In this document: positions 1 through 9,220 of the stretch, piece by piece
Numbering within the stretch: position 1 is the first letter of the stretch
Layout of the letters: each line of letters starts with the position of its first letter
From: Clostridium lentum
GTDB taxonomy: Bacteria; Bacillota; Clostridia; Clostridiales; Clostridiaceae
Direction of reading: 5' to 3'
Assembly: GCF_014287815.1 (NCBI RefSeq)
Contig: NZ_JACOOQ010000015.1
Coordinates: 16,716-80,715, forward strand
DNA: 64,000 bases
Notes under the pieces: model-generated
What the model saw: only the letters and a program-made list of their open reading frames with translations
Database searches by the model: none
What the model was told of the DNA's origin: nothing
Made by a program: the position numbers and the translations under genes

Positions 1-1268
1 GTGTTATGAGATCAAGAGAATTTGTTATGAAGGATGCATATAGCTTTGATAAGGATCAAGCTGGATTAGATGCTTCATATGATAAGATGCATGCAGCATA
101 TATTAATATATTTAACAGATGTGGTATAGATGCAAAATGTGTTGAAGCAGATTCAGGTGCAATAGGTGGATCAAATTCAGCTGAATTTATGGTTAGATCA
201 GAAGTTGGAGAAGATGATGTAGTATTCTGCACATGTTGTGATTATGCTGCTAATATAGAAAAAGCTCCTTCAACAGTAGAAGTTGTTGAAGTAGAGGAGT
301 TAAAAGAAATTATTAAGACAGAAACACCAAATGCTAGAACTATTGAAGAATTAGTTAAATTCTTTAACACAACTGAAAAGAAATTTGCTAAGACATTAAT
401 ATATAATGCAGATGGCAGAATAGTTGCTGTAATGGTAAGAGGGGATAGAGAAGTTAATGAAGTTAAAGTATCTAATGCTTTAGGTGGAGTAATAAACTTA
501 GATATGGCTTCAGCAGAAGAAGTATTTGCAGCAACAAATGCACAAATAGGGTTTGCAGGACCAATAGGTATAAAAGTTGATGAATTATTAGTAGATGAAG
601 AAGTAAGTAAGATGTATAACTTCATAGTTGGAGCTAACGAAACAGCATATCATATAGAAAATGTTAATTACGGCAGAGACTTTACAGGAACTGTTGGTGA
701 TTTTAGAAATATAACAGCTGGAGAGAAATGCCCAGAATGTGGCGGAGAAGTTACTATTTCAAGAGGAACAGAAGTAGGGCATATATTTAAATTAGGAACT
801 AAGTATTCTGAAGCTATGAATGCAACATTTATTGATGAAAATGGTAAGGAAAAACCATTTATAATGGGATGCTATGGAATAGGTGTAACAAGAACTTTAG
901 CTTCAATTGTAGAACAACATCATGATGAAAATGGGATTATATGGCCTTTATCAGTAGCACCATACCATATTTCAGTAATACCAGTAAATATTAAAGATGA
1001 GGCACAAATGGAAATAGCTAATAAGTTATATGAAGAATTAAGAGCTATTGGTGTTGATGCTTTATTAGACGATAGAAATGAAAGAGCGGGAGTTAAATTC
1101 AAGGATTCTGAACTTATTGGAGTTCCAATGAGAGTTACAGTTGGTAAAAAGATTACTGATGGTGAGGTTGAATTTAAGTTAAGAGATGGAGAGATGGAAA
1201 CAATAAAAATAGAAGAAGTTGTTTCAAGAGTAAGAGATGAGTTCCAAAATAATAATATAAAATTATAA
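1..1268 (+). CDS. proS: Prolyl-tRNA synthetase, 5' end outside the window
   Basis: Charges tRNA-Pro with proline in the cytoplasm. The window begins inside the gene: the reading frame is open to base 1, so about the first quarter of the usual bacterial-type protein is missing. What remains shows a class II motif ([12 protein letters not shown]), then an inserted YbaK-like editing domain that removes alanine from tRNA-Pro (roughly residues 100-220 of the visible part), then the second half of the catalytic core with a CPECGG stretch and [11 protein letters not shown] (motif 3), and a C-terminal anticodon-binding domain. An internal ATG at base 6 is not the start. The next gene, cysS, begins 21 bases after the stop, so the two synthetase genes are probably co-transcribed. 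Family assignment is secure. Confidence 0.96.
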   Translation, partial: VMRSREFVMKDAYSFDKDQAGLDASYDKMHAAYINIFNRCGIDAKCVEADSGAIGGSNSAEFMVRSEVGEDDVVFCTCCDYAANIEKAPSTVEVVEVEELKEIIKTETPNARTIEELVKFFNTTEKKFAKTLIYNADGRIVAVMVRGDREVNEVKVSNALGGVINLDMASAEEVFAATNAQIGFAGPIGIKVDELLVDEEVSKMYNFIVGANETAYHIENVNYGRDFTGTVGDFRNITAGEKCPECGGEVTISRGTEVGHIFKLGTKYSEAMNATFIDENGKEKPFIMGCYGIGVTRTLASIVEQHHDENGIIWPLSVAPYHISVIPVNIKDEAQMEIANKLYEELRAIGVDALLDDRNERAGVKFKDSELIGVPMRVTVGKKITDGEVEFKLRDGEMETIKIEEVVSRVRDEFQNNNIKL

Positions 1269-1289
1269 AATTTAAAGGGAGTATGTCTA

Positions 1290-2693
1290 ATGAAAATTTT
1301 TAATACTTTAACGAGAAGTAAAGAAGAATTTGTACCATTAAATCCAAGTAAAATTAAGATGTATGTTTGTGGACCTACAGTATATAACTTCTTTCATGTT
1401 GGAAATGCAAGGACATTCATTATATTTGATACAGTAAGAAGATATTTTGAATATAGAGGGTATGAAGTTGAATTTATACAAAACTTTACAGATATAGATG
1501 ATAAGATGATAAAGAAAGCTAATGAAGATAATACTACTGTTAAAGAAGTAGGAGATAAGTATATAGCCGAATATTATCAAGATGCTGATGGATTAAATAT
1601 AGAAAGAGCAACATGCAATCCAAGAGCTACAGAATTTATTGATGATATAATTGAATTTGTATCTGGACTTATAGAGAAAGGATTTGCTTATGAAGTAAAT
1701 GGTGATGTTTATTTCAGAACTAAGAAGTTTGAAGGTTATGGTAAACTTATAAAGCAAAATTTAGAAGACTTACAAGCTGGTGCTAGAATAAATGTTGATG
1801 AAAGAAAAGAAGATCCAATGGATTTTGCTATTTGGAAAGCTCAAAAACCAGGTGAGCCAGCTTGGGAAAGTCCATGGGGACCAGGAAGACCAGGATGGCA
1901 TATAGAATGTTCATGTATGGCTAAAAAGTTGTTAGGAGAAACTATTGATATACATGCTGGTGGAATGGATTTAGCATTCCCACATCATGAGAATGAAATA
2001 GCACAAAGTGAAGCTTTAACAGGAAAGCCTTTTGCTAAGTATTGGATGCATTCAGCATATTTAAACGTAAATAATCAAAAAATGTCTAAGTCTTTAAATA
2101 ACTTCTTAACAGCTAGAGATGCTCTAAAGGCTTATGATGGAGATGTTATTAGATTCTTAATGCTTTCAGCACATTATAGAGTACAGTTAAATTTCAGCAC
2201 TGAATTATTAGATTCAGCAAAAGCTTCAGTGGAAAGATTATATAATGCAATAGATAATTTAGAAAATTTAATTAATGAAGTAACTACTGAAAAGATGACA
2301 AAAGAAGAAGTTAAATATCTTGAGAAATTAAATGCATATAAAGAAAGATATATTGAAAAGATGGATGATGACTTCAATACAGCTGATGCAATTACAGTAT
2401 TATTTGATTTAGTTAGAGATTACAATACTAATATAACAATAGATTCATCAAAAGAATTATGTGAAAAGGCATTAGAATTAATAAGAAGCTTAGGAGCACC
2501 TTTAGGAATGCTTCAAAAGCAAACAAAAAAAGAAAGTTTAGAAGATGAAATAGAACGTTTAATTGAACAAAGACAAGAAGCAAGAAAGAATAGGGATTTT
2601 GCTTTAGCTGATAAAATAAGAGATGATTTAAAAGCCAGAGGAATTGTTTTAATAGACACACCACAAGGCGTGAGATGGAAAAAAGAAAATTAA
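1290..2693 (+). CDS. cysS: Cysteinyl-tRNA synthetase
   Basis: Attaches cysteine to tRNA-Cys. The 467-residue protein is full length for the family. Visible motifs are Cys27 in YVCGPTVY, part of the zinc site that selects cysteine; HVGN at 36-39 (HIGH motif); [15 protein letters not shown] with further zinc ligands; and KMSKS at 264-268. The C-terminal part is the helical DALR-type region followed by a charged tail. The ATG has a GGGAG site upstream. It lies between proS and mrnC, which is the usual clostridial arrangement; the cysE gene found before cysS in Bacillus is not here. Confidence 0.98.
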   Translation: MKIFNTLTRSKEEFVPLNPSKIKMYVCGPTVYNFFHVGNARTFIIFDTVRRYFEYRGYEVEFIQNFTDIDDKMIKKANEDNTTVKEVGDKYIAEYYQDADGLNIERATCNPRATEFIDDIIEFVSGLIEKGFAYEVNGDVYFRTKKFEGYGKLIKQNLEDLQAGARINVDERKEDPMDFAIWKAQKPGEPAWESPWGPGRPGWHIECSCMAKKLLGETIDIHAGGMDLAFPHHENEIAQSEALTGKPFAKYWMHSAYLNVNNQKMSKSLNNFLTARDALKAYDGDVIRFLMLSAHYRVQLNFSTELLDSAKASVERLYNAIDNLENLINEVTTEKMTKEEVKYLEKLNAYKERYIEKMDDDFNTADAITVLFDLVRDYNTNITIDSSKELCEKALELIRSLGAPLGMLQKQTKKESLEDEIERLIEQRQEARKNRDFALADKIRDDLKARGIVLIDTPQGVRWKKEN

Positions 2694-2701
2694 AAAAAGG
2701 G

Positions 2702-2721
2702 AGCTGTCATTTTTGACAGCT
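2702..2721 (+). other. Hairpin between cysS and mrnC
   Basis: An exact 8-bp inverted repeat (AGCTGTCA / TGACAGCT) around a four-T loop follows the cysS stop. No run of T follows it, so it may be an mRNA 3'-end or processing hairpin rather than a strong intrinsic terminator; mrnC downstream is in the same direction. Confidence 0.5.
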
Positions 2722-2763
2722 TCAATGTTATAAGTTAATAAAAAATAGAGAGTGGTGAAGTAA

Positions 2764-3183
2764 GTGCTTCAAGATTATAGAGAAAAAGAATTTAGTGCTA
2801 AGGATGCAAAATTATTAAATCCATTACAGTTAGCACTTATAGGTGATGCAGTATATGAACTGTACATAAGAAATTATATATTAGCCAATAATATGAGTTT
2901 ATCAGCGCATAAAATACATGTTAAAGCTATAGGATATGTAAAAGCAAAGAATCAATCAGCTATAATGCATTCATTAGAAGAGGAGCTTACAGAAGAAGAA
3001 AGCTATATTTTCAAGAGAGGCAGAAATGCCAAGTCAGCAACAGTGCCTAAGAATGCTGATGTAAGAGATTATAGAATGGCAACAGGCTTTGAAGCATTGG
3101 TAGGATATTTGCATTTAATAGGAGATTATGAAAGATTAAATTATATATTAAGTAAAGCTGTAACAATAGACATAAGCAAATAG
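2764..3183 (+). CDS. mrnC: Mini-ribonuclease III
   Basis: Endonuclease that matures the ends of 23S rRNA, acting on precursor bound to ribosomal protein L3. The 139-residue protein consists only of an RNase III catalytic domain and has no double-stranded-RNA-binding domain, as expected for MrnC. The catalytic acidic motif is seen in LALIGDAVYELYIR (about 25-38), and a second conserved stretch is AKSATVPKNADVRDYRMATGFEALVGYLHL. It starts with GTG a few bases after a GTGGTGAAG site. It lies 17 bases before rlmB, another rRNA-modifying gene, so the pair probably forms one transcript. Confidence 0.95.
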   Translation: MLQDYREKEFSAKDAKLLNPLQLALIGDAVYELYIRNYILANNMSLSAHKIHVKAIGYVKAKNQSAIMHSLEEELTEEESYIFKRGRNAKSATVPKNADVRDYRMATGFEALVGYLHLIGDYERLNYILSKAVTIDISK

Positions 3184-3199
3184 TAAGGAGTTTTTTTAT

Positions 3200-4072
3200 A
3201 TGACAAAGAGAGAAAATCCAAAAAGAAGAGAAAATGTAGAAAAGAAGAAAAACAGAAGAGAAACGTCAAGAACTGAATATGTATCTAAAGGAAATAGAGT
3301 AAATACTCAAGGATATGGGGATAACGAAGTTGTAAATGAAGATTTGGTTCTAGGAAGAAATGCTGTAATTGAAGCATTGAAAGGTGATAGAACTGTTGAA
3401 GCTCTATATGTGAGTAAAGGAGATTTGGAAGGTTCTGCTAAAGTAGCCTTAGCTTTAGCTAAAGAAAAGAATATTGTTGTTAAGGAAGTTGATAGAAGAA
3501 AACTAGATTCTATGAGTGGGGGGTTAGTTCACCAAGGACTTATTGCCAGAGTGACTCCATTTAAATATTCAGAAGTAGAACATATTTTAGCATATGCTGA
3601 AAAGAAAAATGAACAACCATTTATTATCATACTTGATGAAATTGAAGATCCACATAATCTTGGTTCAATTATAAGAACAGCGGAATTATGTGGTGTTCAT
3701 GGAATAATAATTCCAAAGAGAAGAAATGTTGGAGTTACATCTACAGTTTATAAATGTTCAGCAGGAGCAGTTGAACATATGAGAATAGCAAAGGTAACAA
3801 ATGTTAATGCAACTATTGATACTCTAAAAGAAAAAGGAATATGGATATATGGAGCAGATATCGAAGGAAAAGATTATAGCTATAATGTGGATTTTGGAGG
3901 ACCTTGTGCTATAGTAATTGGTAGCGAAGGTAAAGGGATATCTAATTTAACTTTGAAAAAATGTGATGTTCTTGTAAAAATACCTATGATTGGGAAAATT
4001 AACTCTTTAAATGCATCAGTTGCAGGTGGTATAATGATGTACGAGGTATTAAAAGGAAGAATAACAAAGTAA
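3200..4072 (+). CDS. rlmB: 23S rRNA 2'-O-ribose methyltransferase (guanosine-2251 type)
   Basis: SPOUT-class methyltransferase that uses S-adenosylmethionine to methylate a ribose in the 23S rRNA peptidyl-transferase region. The first 50 residues are a lysine/arginine-rich extension; then comes the SpoU substrate-binding domain (VLGRNAVIEAL) and the knotted catalytic domain with DEIEDPHNLGSIIRTAE, IVIGSEGKGIS and IPMIGKINSLNASVAGG (motifs 1-3, including the catalytic Arg and Asn). Length 290. It starts 17 bases after mrnC and lies 25 bases before rae1, consistent with one operon for ribosome maturation. The related tRNA methylase TrmH is less likely given the motifs and context. Confidence 0.93.
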   Translation: MTKRENPKRRENVEKKKNRRETSRTEYVSKGNRVNTQGYGDNEVVNEDLVLGRNAVIEALKGDRTVEALYVSKGDLEGSAKVALALAKEKNIVVKEVDRRKLDSMSGGLVHQGLIARVTPFKYSEVEHILAYAEKKNEQPFIIILDEIEDPHNLGSIIRTAELCGVHGIIIPKRRNVGVTSTVYKCSAGAVEHMRIAKVTNVNATIDTLKEKGIWIYGADIEGKDYSYNVDFGGPCAIVIGSEGKGISNLTLKKCDVLVKIPMIGKINSLNASVAGGIMMYEVLKGRITK

Positions 4073-4097
4073 TTGTTATTAATATACGAGGTCTAAA

Positions 4098-4607
4098 GTG
4101 AGATTTGTATTTGTTGATGGGTACAATGTTGTAAACAGTTGGGACATCCTAAAAAAAGAAAAAAGCATTAGTTTAGAAAGCGCAAGACAAAAGTTGATAG
4201 ATATTTTAGATAATTATGGTGCTATTAATGGATGTAAAGTAATATTAGTTTTTGATGGATACAAGGTAGCAGGCAATAGGGAAAGTAAATATGAATATAA
4301 CAAGAACCTTGTGGTTATATTTACTAAGGATGGAGTAACTGCAGATGCATATATTGAAAAGGAAGTAAATCATATTGGAAGAAAATATGAGGTGCATGTT
4401 GTGACATCTGATTCTTTAGAGCAACAAACAATATTCCAAAGAGGTGCAGTAAGAATTTCAAGTATAGAATTTTATAATTTGGTTTTTAAGACCAATGAAG
4501 ATATTAAACATAATTCTAAGAAAGTAAATTCAAGTGATAAGAATGTCCTTCTAGACAATATAGATGATGATGTTTTGAAAAAATTAGAAGCAATGAGAAG
4601 AAGTTAA
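4098..4607 (+). CDS. rae1: NYN (PIN-like) domain ribosome-dependent mRNA endonuclease, Rae1/YacP family
   Basis: The Bacillus relative YacP (Rae1) cuts mRNA inside the ribosome A site. This 169-residue protein has the NYN acidic signature: FVFVDGYNVVNSW near the start, VILVFDGYKVAG, and DGVTADAYIEKEV followed by VVTSDSLEQQTIFQRGA. Those aspartates form the predicted metal site. The start is GTG with a CGAGGT site upstream. Its place after rlmB and before sigH matches the Bacillus order rlmB-yacP-sigH, which supports orthology. The exact clostridial target is not known from the sequence. Confidence 0.88.
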   Translation: MRFVFVDGYNVVNSWDILKKEKSISLESARQKLIDILDNYGAINGCKVILVFDGYKVAGNRESKYEYNKNLVVIFTKDGVTADAYIEKEVNHIGRKYEVHVVTSDSLEQQTIFQRGAVRISSIEFYNLVFKTNEDIKHNSKKVNSSDKNVLLDNIDDDVLKKLEAMRRS

Positions 4608-4642
4608 AGGGTTTGAGAATTATACTGTAAATAGGAGGTCAT

Positions 4643-5290
4643 ATGTGTAGCAAAGAAGTTTCAAACGATCTACTTATGGATGAAGATGAAATTGAAAGGA
4701 GTATAGTGATAGATGCTAAAAATGGGGATGTAAGAGCTCAAGAATACATAATTTCAAAGTATGAAAGCTTTGTTAAGGCCAAGACCAAGTCATATTTTTT
4801 AATAGGAGCCGATAAGGAAGATATCTACCAAGAAGGAATGATTGGATTATATAAGGCTATAAGGGATATTAACTTTGAAAAGGCTACAACTTTTAAAGCT
4901 TTTGCAGAACTATGTGTAACAAGGCAGATTATAACGGCAATAAAGACTGCAACTAGACAGAAGCATATACCGTTAAATACTTATGTTTCATTAAATAAAC
5001 CAGTATCGGATGATGAATCAGATAGAACATTATTGGATATATTATCAAGTATAAAGGTCAGTGATCCTGAGGAGCTAATCATAGGCCAAGAACAGAAGAA
5101 ATTAATTGAAGATCAAATTGAAAGAGTGCTTTCTGATTTAGAGAAAGAAGTATTCCAAAGTTACCTAGATGGCAAATCATATCAAGAAATTGCATGTGAT
5201 TTGGACGTACAGGCAAAATCAATTGATAATGCATTGCAGAGAGTTAAAAGAAAGTTAGAAAAATGCTTAGCTAGCAAGGAACAAAAATAG
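4643..5290 (+). CDS. sigH: RNA polymerase sigma-H factor
   Basis: Sigma-70-type factor of the Spo0H family that directs transcription of early sporulation and stationary-phase genes. In the 215 residues, region 2 is clear (FVKAKTKSYFLIGADKEDIYQEGMIGLYKAI, then FKAFAELCVTRQIITAIKTATRQKH for -10 recognition), followed by a linker and region 4 with a helix-turn-helix (SYQEIACDLDVQAKSIDNALQRVKRKLEK). An ATAGGAGGTC site sits just before the ATG at 4643. It closes the cysS-rae1 gene series and its presence supports a spore-forming host. Confidence 0.96.
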   Translation: MCSKEVSNDLLMDEDEIERSIVIDAKNGDVRAQEYIISKYESFVKAKTKSYFLIGADKEDIYQEGMIGLYKAIRDINFEKATTFKAFAELCVTRQIITAIKTATRQKHIPLNTYVSLNKPVSDDESDRTLLDILSSIKVSDPEELIIGQEQKKLIEDQIERVLSDLEKEVFQSYLDGKSYQEIACDLDVQAKSIDNALQRVKRKLEKCLASKEQK

Positions 5291-5300
5291 AAAAATCATA

Positions 5301-5329
5301 TTGACAAAAAAAACAAATGCTAGTAAACT
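5301..5329 (+). promoter_or_regulatory. Promoter for tRNA-Thr and tuf
   Basis: TTGACA at 5301-5306, 17 bases, then TAAACT at 5324-5329, directly after sigH and 37 bases before the tRNA. The -35 is perfect and the -10 matches four of six bases of the sigma-A consensus. Confidence 0.7.
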
Positions 5330-5365
5330 TTATAATTGGTATATTAAAGTGAAATACACTTTAAT

Positions 5366-5441
5366 GCTCACGTAGCTCAGTCGGCAGAGCGTCGCCTTGG
5401 TAAGGCGGAGGTCGTCGGTTCAATCCCGATCGTGAGCTCCA
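5366..5441 (+). tRNA. tRNA-Thr (anticodon GGT)
   Basis: A 76-base cloverleaf reads by eye: acceptor GCTCACG (5366-5372) pairs with CGTGAGC (5431-5437); D arm GCTC/GAGC; anticodon stem CGCC/GGCG around the loop TTGGTAA, giving anticodon GGT; T arm with GGTTCAATCCC; discriminator T; encoded CCA at 5439-5441. It decodes ACC/ACU. It is followed after 68 bases by tuf with no terminator between, so the tRNA is probably processed from a tRNA-tuf transcript. Confidence 0.96.
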
Positions 5442-5493
5442 ATTTATAAGATATATGTATGCAAACGCTAGGCAGAGTTTATTAAAATAATAT

Positions 5494-6714
5494 AAGGAGG
5501 AATTTGCAAATGGCAAAGCAAAAATTCGAAAGAAGTAAACCACACGTAAATATCGGAACAATTGGTCACGTTGACCACGGTAAGACTACATTAACAGCAG
5601 CAATCACAACTGTTTTAGCAAACAGAGGATATGCAGAAGCATTCAACTATGCAGATATAGATAAGGCTCCAGAAGAAAAAGAAAGAGGAATCACTATCAA
5701 CACTGCTCACGTTGAATATGAAACAGAAACAAGACACTATGCTCACGTTGACTGTCCAGGACATGCTGACTACGTTAAGAACATGATCACTGGTGCTGCT
5801 CAAATGGACGGTGCTATATTAGTATGTTCAGCAGCAGATGGTCCAATGCCACAAACAAGAGAACATATACTACTAGCTTCAAGAGTTGGTGTTGACTACA
5901 TCGTTGTTTTCTTAAACAAAGCTGATATGGTTGATGACGAAGAATTATTAGAATTAGTTGAAATGGAAGTTAGAGAATTATTATCTGAATACAACTTCCC
6001 AGGAGATGATATCCCTGTAATTAAAGGTTCTGCATTAAGAGCTTTAGAAAACCCAACTGATCCAGAAGCAACAGCTTGTATCATGGAATTAATGGATGCT
6101 GTTGATAGCTACATCCCAACTCCAGAAAGAGCTACAGATAAGAACTTCTTAATGCCAGTAGAAGATGTATTCACAATCACTGGTAGAGGAACTGTTGCAA
6201 CTGGAAGAGTTGAAACTGGTGTACTTCACGTATCTGACGAAGTTGAAATCGTTGGTTTAGCAGAAGAAAGCAGAAAAGTAGTAGTAACAGGAATCGAAAT
6301 GTTCAGAAAGTTACTAGATGAAGCACAAGCTGGAGATAACGTAGGGGTATTATTAAGAGGTATCCAAAGAACTGAAATCGAAAGAGGTCAAGTTTTAGCT
6401 AAAGTTGGATCAATTAAGCCACACAGCAAGTTCGTAGGTCAAGTATACGTACTTAAAAAAGAAGAAGGTGGAAGACATACTCCATTCTTCGATGGATACA
6501 GACCGCAATTCTACTTCAGAACAACTGACGTTACTGGATCAATCAAATTACCAGAAGGTATGGAAATGGTTATGCCAGGAGACCACATCGATATGAACGT
6601 TGAGTTAATAACTCAAGTTGCTATGGATGAAGGATTAAGATTTGCCATCAGAGAAGGTGGAAGAACTGTAGGTTCAGGAGTTGTTACTAAAGTTTTAGGA
6701 TAATTCCTACTTTA
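5494..6714 (+). repeat. Long direct repeat, copy 1 (tuf)
   Basis: This 1221-base block matches 21599-22819 with four single-base differences that I can see. It runs from the first base of the ribosome-binding site to 11 bases past the stop; sequence on both sides is unrelated. The pattern suggests ongoing gene conversion between the two tuf genes. Confidence 0.95.
5510..6703 (+). CDS. tuf: Elongation factor Tu, first copy
   Basis: GTPase that carries aminoacyl-tRNA to the ribosomal A site. The 397-residue protein has G1 [10 protein letters not shown]2 region with [15 protein letters not shown]3 DCPGHADY, G4 NKADMVDD and G5 SALRALE, followed by beta-barrel domains 2 and 3. The ATG at 5510 lies nine bases after AAGGAGG; a TTG two codons upstream in frame is only three bases from that site and is rejected. 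A second copy at 21615-22808 encodes the same protein with four silent differences, all found by direct reading. This copy follows tRNA-Thr and is followed by a hairpin. Confidence 0.98.
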   Translation: MAKQKFERSKPHVNIGTIGHVDHGKTTLTAAITTVLANRGYAEAFNYADIDKAPEEKERGITINTAHVEYETETRHYAHVDCPGHADYVKNMITGAAQMDGAILVCSAADGPMPQTREHILLASRVGVDYIVVFLNKADMVDDEELLELVEMEVRELLSEYNFPGDDIPVIKGSALRALENPTDPEATACIMELMDAVDSYIPTPERATDKNFLMPVEDVFTITGRGTVATGRVETGVLHVSDEVEIVGLAEESRKVVVTGIEMFRKLLDEAQAGDNVGVLLRGIQRTEIERGQVLAKVGSIKPHSKFVGQVYVLKKEEGGRHTPFFDGYRPQFYFRTTDVTGSIKLPEGMEMVMPGDHIDMNVELITQVAMDEGLRFAIREGGRTVGSGVVTKVLG

Positions 6715-6762
6715 ACATAAAAAATGTTTAATATAATATAATGATATTAAGTAATATTGGAA

Positions 6763-6790
6763 AAGGACTGGGTTTCATTACCTAGTCCTT
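6763..6790 (+). terminator. Hairpin terminator after first tuf
   Basis: An 11-bp stem (AAGGACTGGGT paired with ACCTAGTCCTT, one G-U pair) with a six-base loop, about 60 bases after the tuf stop. The T-tract after it is short, so termination may be partial. Confidence 0.65.
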
Positions 6791-6806
6791 TAGAAAGCTA
6801 ATATTA

Positions 6807-6835
6807 TTGACATAATAAAGCCTTTATGTTAGAGT
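6807..6835 (+). promoter_or_regulatory. Promoter of rpmG-secE-nusG-rplK-rplA
   Basis: TTGACA at 6807-6812, a 17-base spacer ending in TGT, then TAGAGT at 6830-6835. The TG one base before the -10 makes an extended -10 that can offset the weaker hexamer. It lies between the tuf hairpin and rpmG. Confidence 0.7.
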
Positions 6836-6913
6836 GTTTAAGTAATTAATGAATATGAATAGCACAATAGCATACAGACTTAATATATTAATTAATAACT
6901 GGAGGTGCAGACT

Positions 6914-7063
6914 GTGAGAGTTAAAATAACATTAGCATGCACAGAGTGTAAGCAAAGAAACTACAACACAATGAAAAACAAGAAAAACAATCCAGACAGA
7001 ATGGAAATGAAGAAGTATTGCAGATTCTGTAAGACACATACTAATCACAAAGAAACAAAATAA
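6914..7063 (+). CDS. rpmG: 50S ribosomal protein L33 (zinc-binding form)
   Basis: A 49-residue basic protein of the large subunit. It starts with GTG at 6914, preceded by CTGGAGGTGC. Two CxxC pairs (Cys9/Cys12 and Cys36/Cys39) show the zinc-containing C+ type. It is the first gene of the rpmG-secE-nusG unit, the usual place for one L33 paralogue in Firmicutes. A zinc-free L33 gene would be elsewhere in the genome if present; none is in this window. Confidence 0.95.
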   Translation: MRVKITLACTECKQRNYNTMKNKKNNPDRMEMKKYCRFCKTHTNHKETK

Positions 7064-7122
7064 TTTTAATTAGCTTGTTTAAAAATGACACATATTCACA
7101 ATAGTTTTAAGGATGTGAAGTG

Positions 7123-7353
7123 ATGGCTGTTAAAGAAAATGTAAATATAAAAAGTAAGGCTTCTGAAAAGAATAATCACTTTAAATTTTTTAAAGAGATG
7201 AAAGCAGAAGTTAAGAGGATAACTTGGCCTTCAAAAGATGATACTAAAAAAGCATTAATTGCTGTAGGAGTAGTCGTGCTAATATATTTAATATTAGTTG
7301 GCGGGTTAGATTTAATTTTTACAAACCTCTTTAAGTTTATTTTTAATTTGTAA
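7123..7353 (+). CDS. secE: Preprotein translocase subunit SecE
   Basis: Small subunit of the SecYEG channel that clamps SecY in the plasma membrane. The 76 residues show a charged N-terminal region, the conserved amphipathic segment (FFKEMKAEVKRITWPSKDD) and one transmembrane helix (about 50-72), typical of the single-span SecE of Gram-positives. The ATG at 7123 is chosen over the GTG directly before it because its spacing from AAGGA (nine bases) is better; the choice changes one residue. nusG follows after 14 bases. Confidence 0.95.
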   Translation: MAVKENVNIKSKASEKNNHFKFFKEMKAEVKRITWPSKDDTKKALIAVGVVVLIYLILVGGLDLIFTNLFKFIFNL

Positions 7354-7367
7354 TAAAGGAGGTTTAG

Positions 7368-7913
7368 GTGAGTTTCTCATCTAGAGTAAATATGAGTGAA
7401 AGAGCAAGATGGTATGTAGTACATACATACTCAGGTTATGAGAATAAGGTTAAAGCTAATCTTGAAAAAACTGTAGAAAATAGAAACCTTGAATCTTTAC
7501 TTTTAGATATACAAGTTCCAATGGAAGAAGTTATCGAAGAAAAAGATGGTAAACAAAAAGTTTCTTTAAAAAAGAAATTTCCAGGGTATGTTCTTGTAAG
7601 AATGTTCATGACAGATGAGTCTTGGTACGTTGTTAGAAATACAAGAGGAGTTACAGGATTTGTTGGACCAGGATCTAAACCAGTTCCGCTTACTGATGAA
7701 GAAGTTGAATCTATGGGCATTTCAGAAAGTGCTATAGAAATTGATTTAGAAGTAGGGGAGAGTGTTGAAGTTATCTCTGGACCTTTAAAAGGATTCGTGG
7801 CTATTATCCAGGAAATCAATCTAGAAAAGCACAAGATGAAAGCTTTAATCGACATGTTCGGCAGAGAAACTTTAGCCGAATTAGATTTTAACCAAGTAGA
7901 AAAATTAGTTTAA
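7368..7913 (+). CDS. nusG: Transcription termination/antitermination factor NusG
   Basis: Binds RNA polymerase and affects pausing and termination, and links transcription to translation. The NGN domain begins with ARWYVVHTYSGYENKVKANLE and contains KKFPGYVLVRMFM and RNTRGVTGFVG; the KOW domain near the C-terminus reads GESVEVISGPLKGFVAIIQEI. Length 181. The GTG at 7368 lies five bases after AAAGGAGG; an in-frame ATG eight codons later has no such site. It is placed as usual between secE and rplK. Confidence 0.97.
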   Translation: MSFSSRVNMSERARWYVVHTYSGYENKVKANLEKTVENRNLESLLLDIQVPMEEVIEEKDGKQKVSLKKKFPGYVLVRMFMTDESWYVVRNTRGVTGFVGPGSKPVPLTDEEVESMGISESAIEIDLEVGESVEVISGPLKGFVAIIQEINLEKHKMKALIDMFGRETLAELDFNQVEKLV

Positions 7914-7934
7914 TAAAAACTAATGTTTAATTAA

Positions 7935-7963
7935 GTGGGAGGGCAAAAAGTCCGTATTACCAC
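7935..7963 (+). promoter_or_regulatory. Probable L1-binding mRNA site before rplK
   Basis: Outer helix GTGG/CCAC, then an asymmetric internal loop (GA against GTATTA), then an inner helix GGGC/GTCC with a short A-rich loop. This copies the L1-binding region of 23S rRNA (GUGGGAGG ... ACCAC). In other bacteria L1 represses its own operon by binding such a mimic. The site ends 20 bases before the rplK start. Confidence 0.75.
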
Positions 7964-7983
7964 ATTATAGGGAGGAATAGTAA

Positions 7984-8409
7984 ATGGCTAAGAAAGTAAC
8001 AGGAATGATAAAATTACAACTTCCTGCAGGAAAGGCAACACCAGCACCACCAGTTGGGCCAGCATTAGGACAACACGGTGTTAACATCATGGGATTCTGT
8101 AAGGAATTCAACGCAAAAACTGCTAACCAAGCTGGATTAATAATACCAGTAGTAATTACAGTATATCAAGATAGATCATTCAGCTTTATATTAAAAACTC
8201 CACCAGCTGCAGTTTTAATTAAAAAAGAATTAGGATTAGAAAGCGGTTCAGGAGTACCAAACAGAACTAAAGTTGGTAGCTTAACAAAAGAGCAAGTTAG
8301 AAAAATTGCTGAATTAAAAATGCCTGATTTAAATGCTGCATCAATCGAAACTGCTATGAGCATGATCGAAGGAACAGCTAAGAGTATGGGTGTTACTATA
8401 ACTGAGTAA
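7984..8409 (+). CDS. rplK: 50S ribosomal protein L11
   Basis: Forms the base of the L7/L12 stalk with 23S rRNA and takes part in GTPase-factor and stringent-response signalling. The 141 residues show the N-terminal domain with the proline-rich [19 protein letters not shown] and the C-terminal rRNA-binding domain ([25 protein letters not shown]). The ATG follows GGGAGGAATAGTAA. It is preceded by an L1-type regulatory fold and followed by rplA, the standard L11 operon. Confidence 0.98.
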   Translation: MAKKVTGMIKLQLPAGKATPAPPVGPALGQHGVNIMGFCKEFNAKTANQAGLIIPVVITVYQDRSFSFILKTPPAAVLIKKELGLESGSGVPNRTKVGSLTKEQVRKIAELKMPDLNAASIETAMSMIEGTAKSMGVTITE

Positions 8410-8426
8410 TTCTAAGTTTTTAAATA

Positions 8427-8453
8427 GTGGGAGGTAAAAACCGCTAAAACCAC
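8427..8453 (+). promoter_or_regulatory. Second L1-binding-like site, before rplA
   Basis: Outer helix GTGG/CCAC, the same GA on the 5' side of the internal loop, inner helix GGT/ACC and an A-rich loop. It has the same plan and shared bases as the site before rplK, and ends 15 bases before the rplA start, so it could control rplA translation separately. Confidence 0.7.
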
Positions 8454-8468
8454 AAAGGAGGCATAACA

Positions 8469-9158
8469 ATGGGAAAGAAATATGTTGAAAGTTCAAAATT
8501 AGTTGACAAAAGCGTTTTATATACACCAGCTGAAGCTTTAGATTTAGCTGTTAAAACTGCTAAAGCAAAATTCGATGAAACAATCGAATTACACGTAAGA
8601 TTAGGGGTAGACCCAAGACATGCTGATCAACAAGTAAGAGGAGCAGTAGTTCTTCCACATGGAACTGGTAGATCAGTAAAAGTTTTAGTATTCGCTAAAG
8701 GTGATAAAGCTAAAGAAGCTCAAGAAGCAGGAGCAGATTTCGTTGGAGCTGATGAATTAGTTCAAAAGATCCAAGGTGAAAACTGGTTTGACTACGATGT
8801 AGTTGTTGCAACTCCAGATATGATGGGTGTTGTTGGTAGATTAGGTAGAGTATTAGGACCTAAGGGATTAATGCCAAACCCTAAATCAGGAACAGTTACA
8901 TTTGATGTAGCTAAAGCTATAGCTGATATTAAAGCTGGTAAGGTTGAATACAGAGTTGATAAAACTGCTATCGTTCACTGCCCAATCGGAAAGAAATCTT
9001 TCGGTGCAGAAAAATTACAAGATAACTTCAAGACTTTAATGGATGCTTTAGTAAAAGCTAAACCAGCTGCTGCTAAGGGACAATACATCAAATCTGTATC
9101 TGTTTCAAGCACAATGGGTCCTGGAGCTAAAATTAACCCAACAAAAGTTTTAGATTAG
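8469..9158 (+). CDS. rplA: 50S ribosomal protein L1
   Basis: Binds the mobile L1 stalk of 23S rRNA, helps release deacylated tRNA, and acts as the repressor of its own operon in many bacteria. The 229-residue protein is of family length, with conserved [23 protein letters not shown] near the N-terminus and [28 protein letters not shown] in the second domain. The ATG lies after AAAGGAGGCATAACA. The predicted L1 targets at 7935-7963 and 8427-8453 bracket rplK and support autoregulation. Confidence 0.98.
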   Translation: MGKKYVESSKLVDKSVLYTPAEALDLAVKTAKAKFDETIELHVRLGVDPRHADQQVRGAVVLPHGTGRSVKVLVFAKGDKAKEAQEAGADFVGADELVQKIQGENWFDYDVVVATPDMMGVVGRLGRVLGPKGLMPNPKSGTVTFDVAKAIADIKAGKVEYRVDKTAIVHCPIGKKSFGAEKLQDNFKTLMDALVKAKPAAAKGQYIKSVSVSSTMGPGAKINPTKVLD

Positions 9159-9160
9159 TA

Positions 9161-9189
9161 TTGACATAAAAAAAAGTCTATATTATAAT
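9161..9189 (+). promoter_or_regulatory. Promoter of rplJ-rplL
   Basis: TTGACA at 9161-9166, a 17-base spacer, and TATAAT at 9184-9189: a full sigma-A consensus match two bases after the rplA stop. Confidence 0.88.
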
Positions 9190-9220
9190 AAATTTTGTTG
9201 AAAAAAAGAATATAACTTCC

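Noticed and set aside
5615..5803. Minus-strand reading frames inside both tuf genes
   Set aside because: They recur in both copies only because the DNA is the same, and have no ribosome-binding site or protein-like composition.
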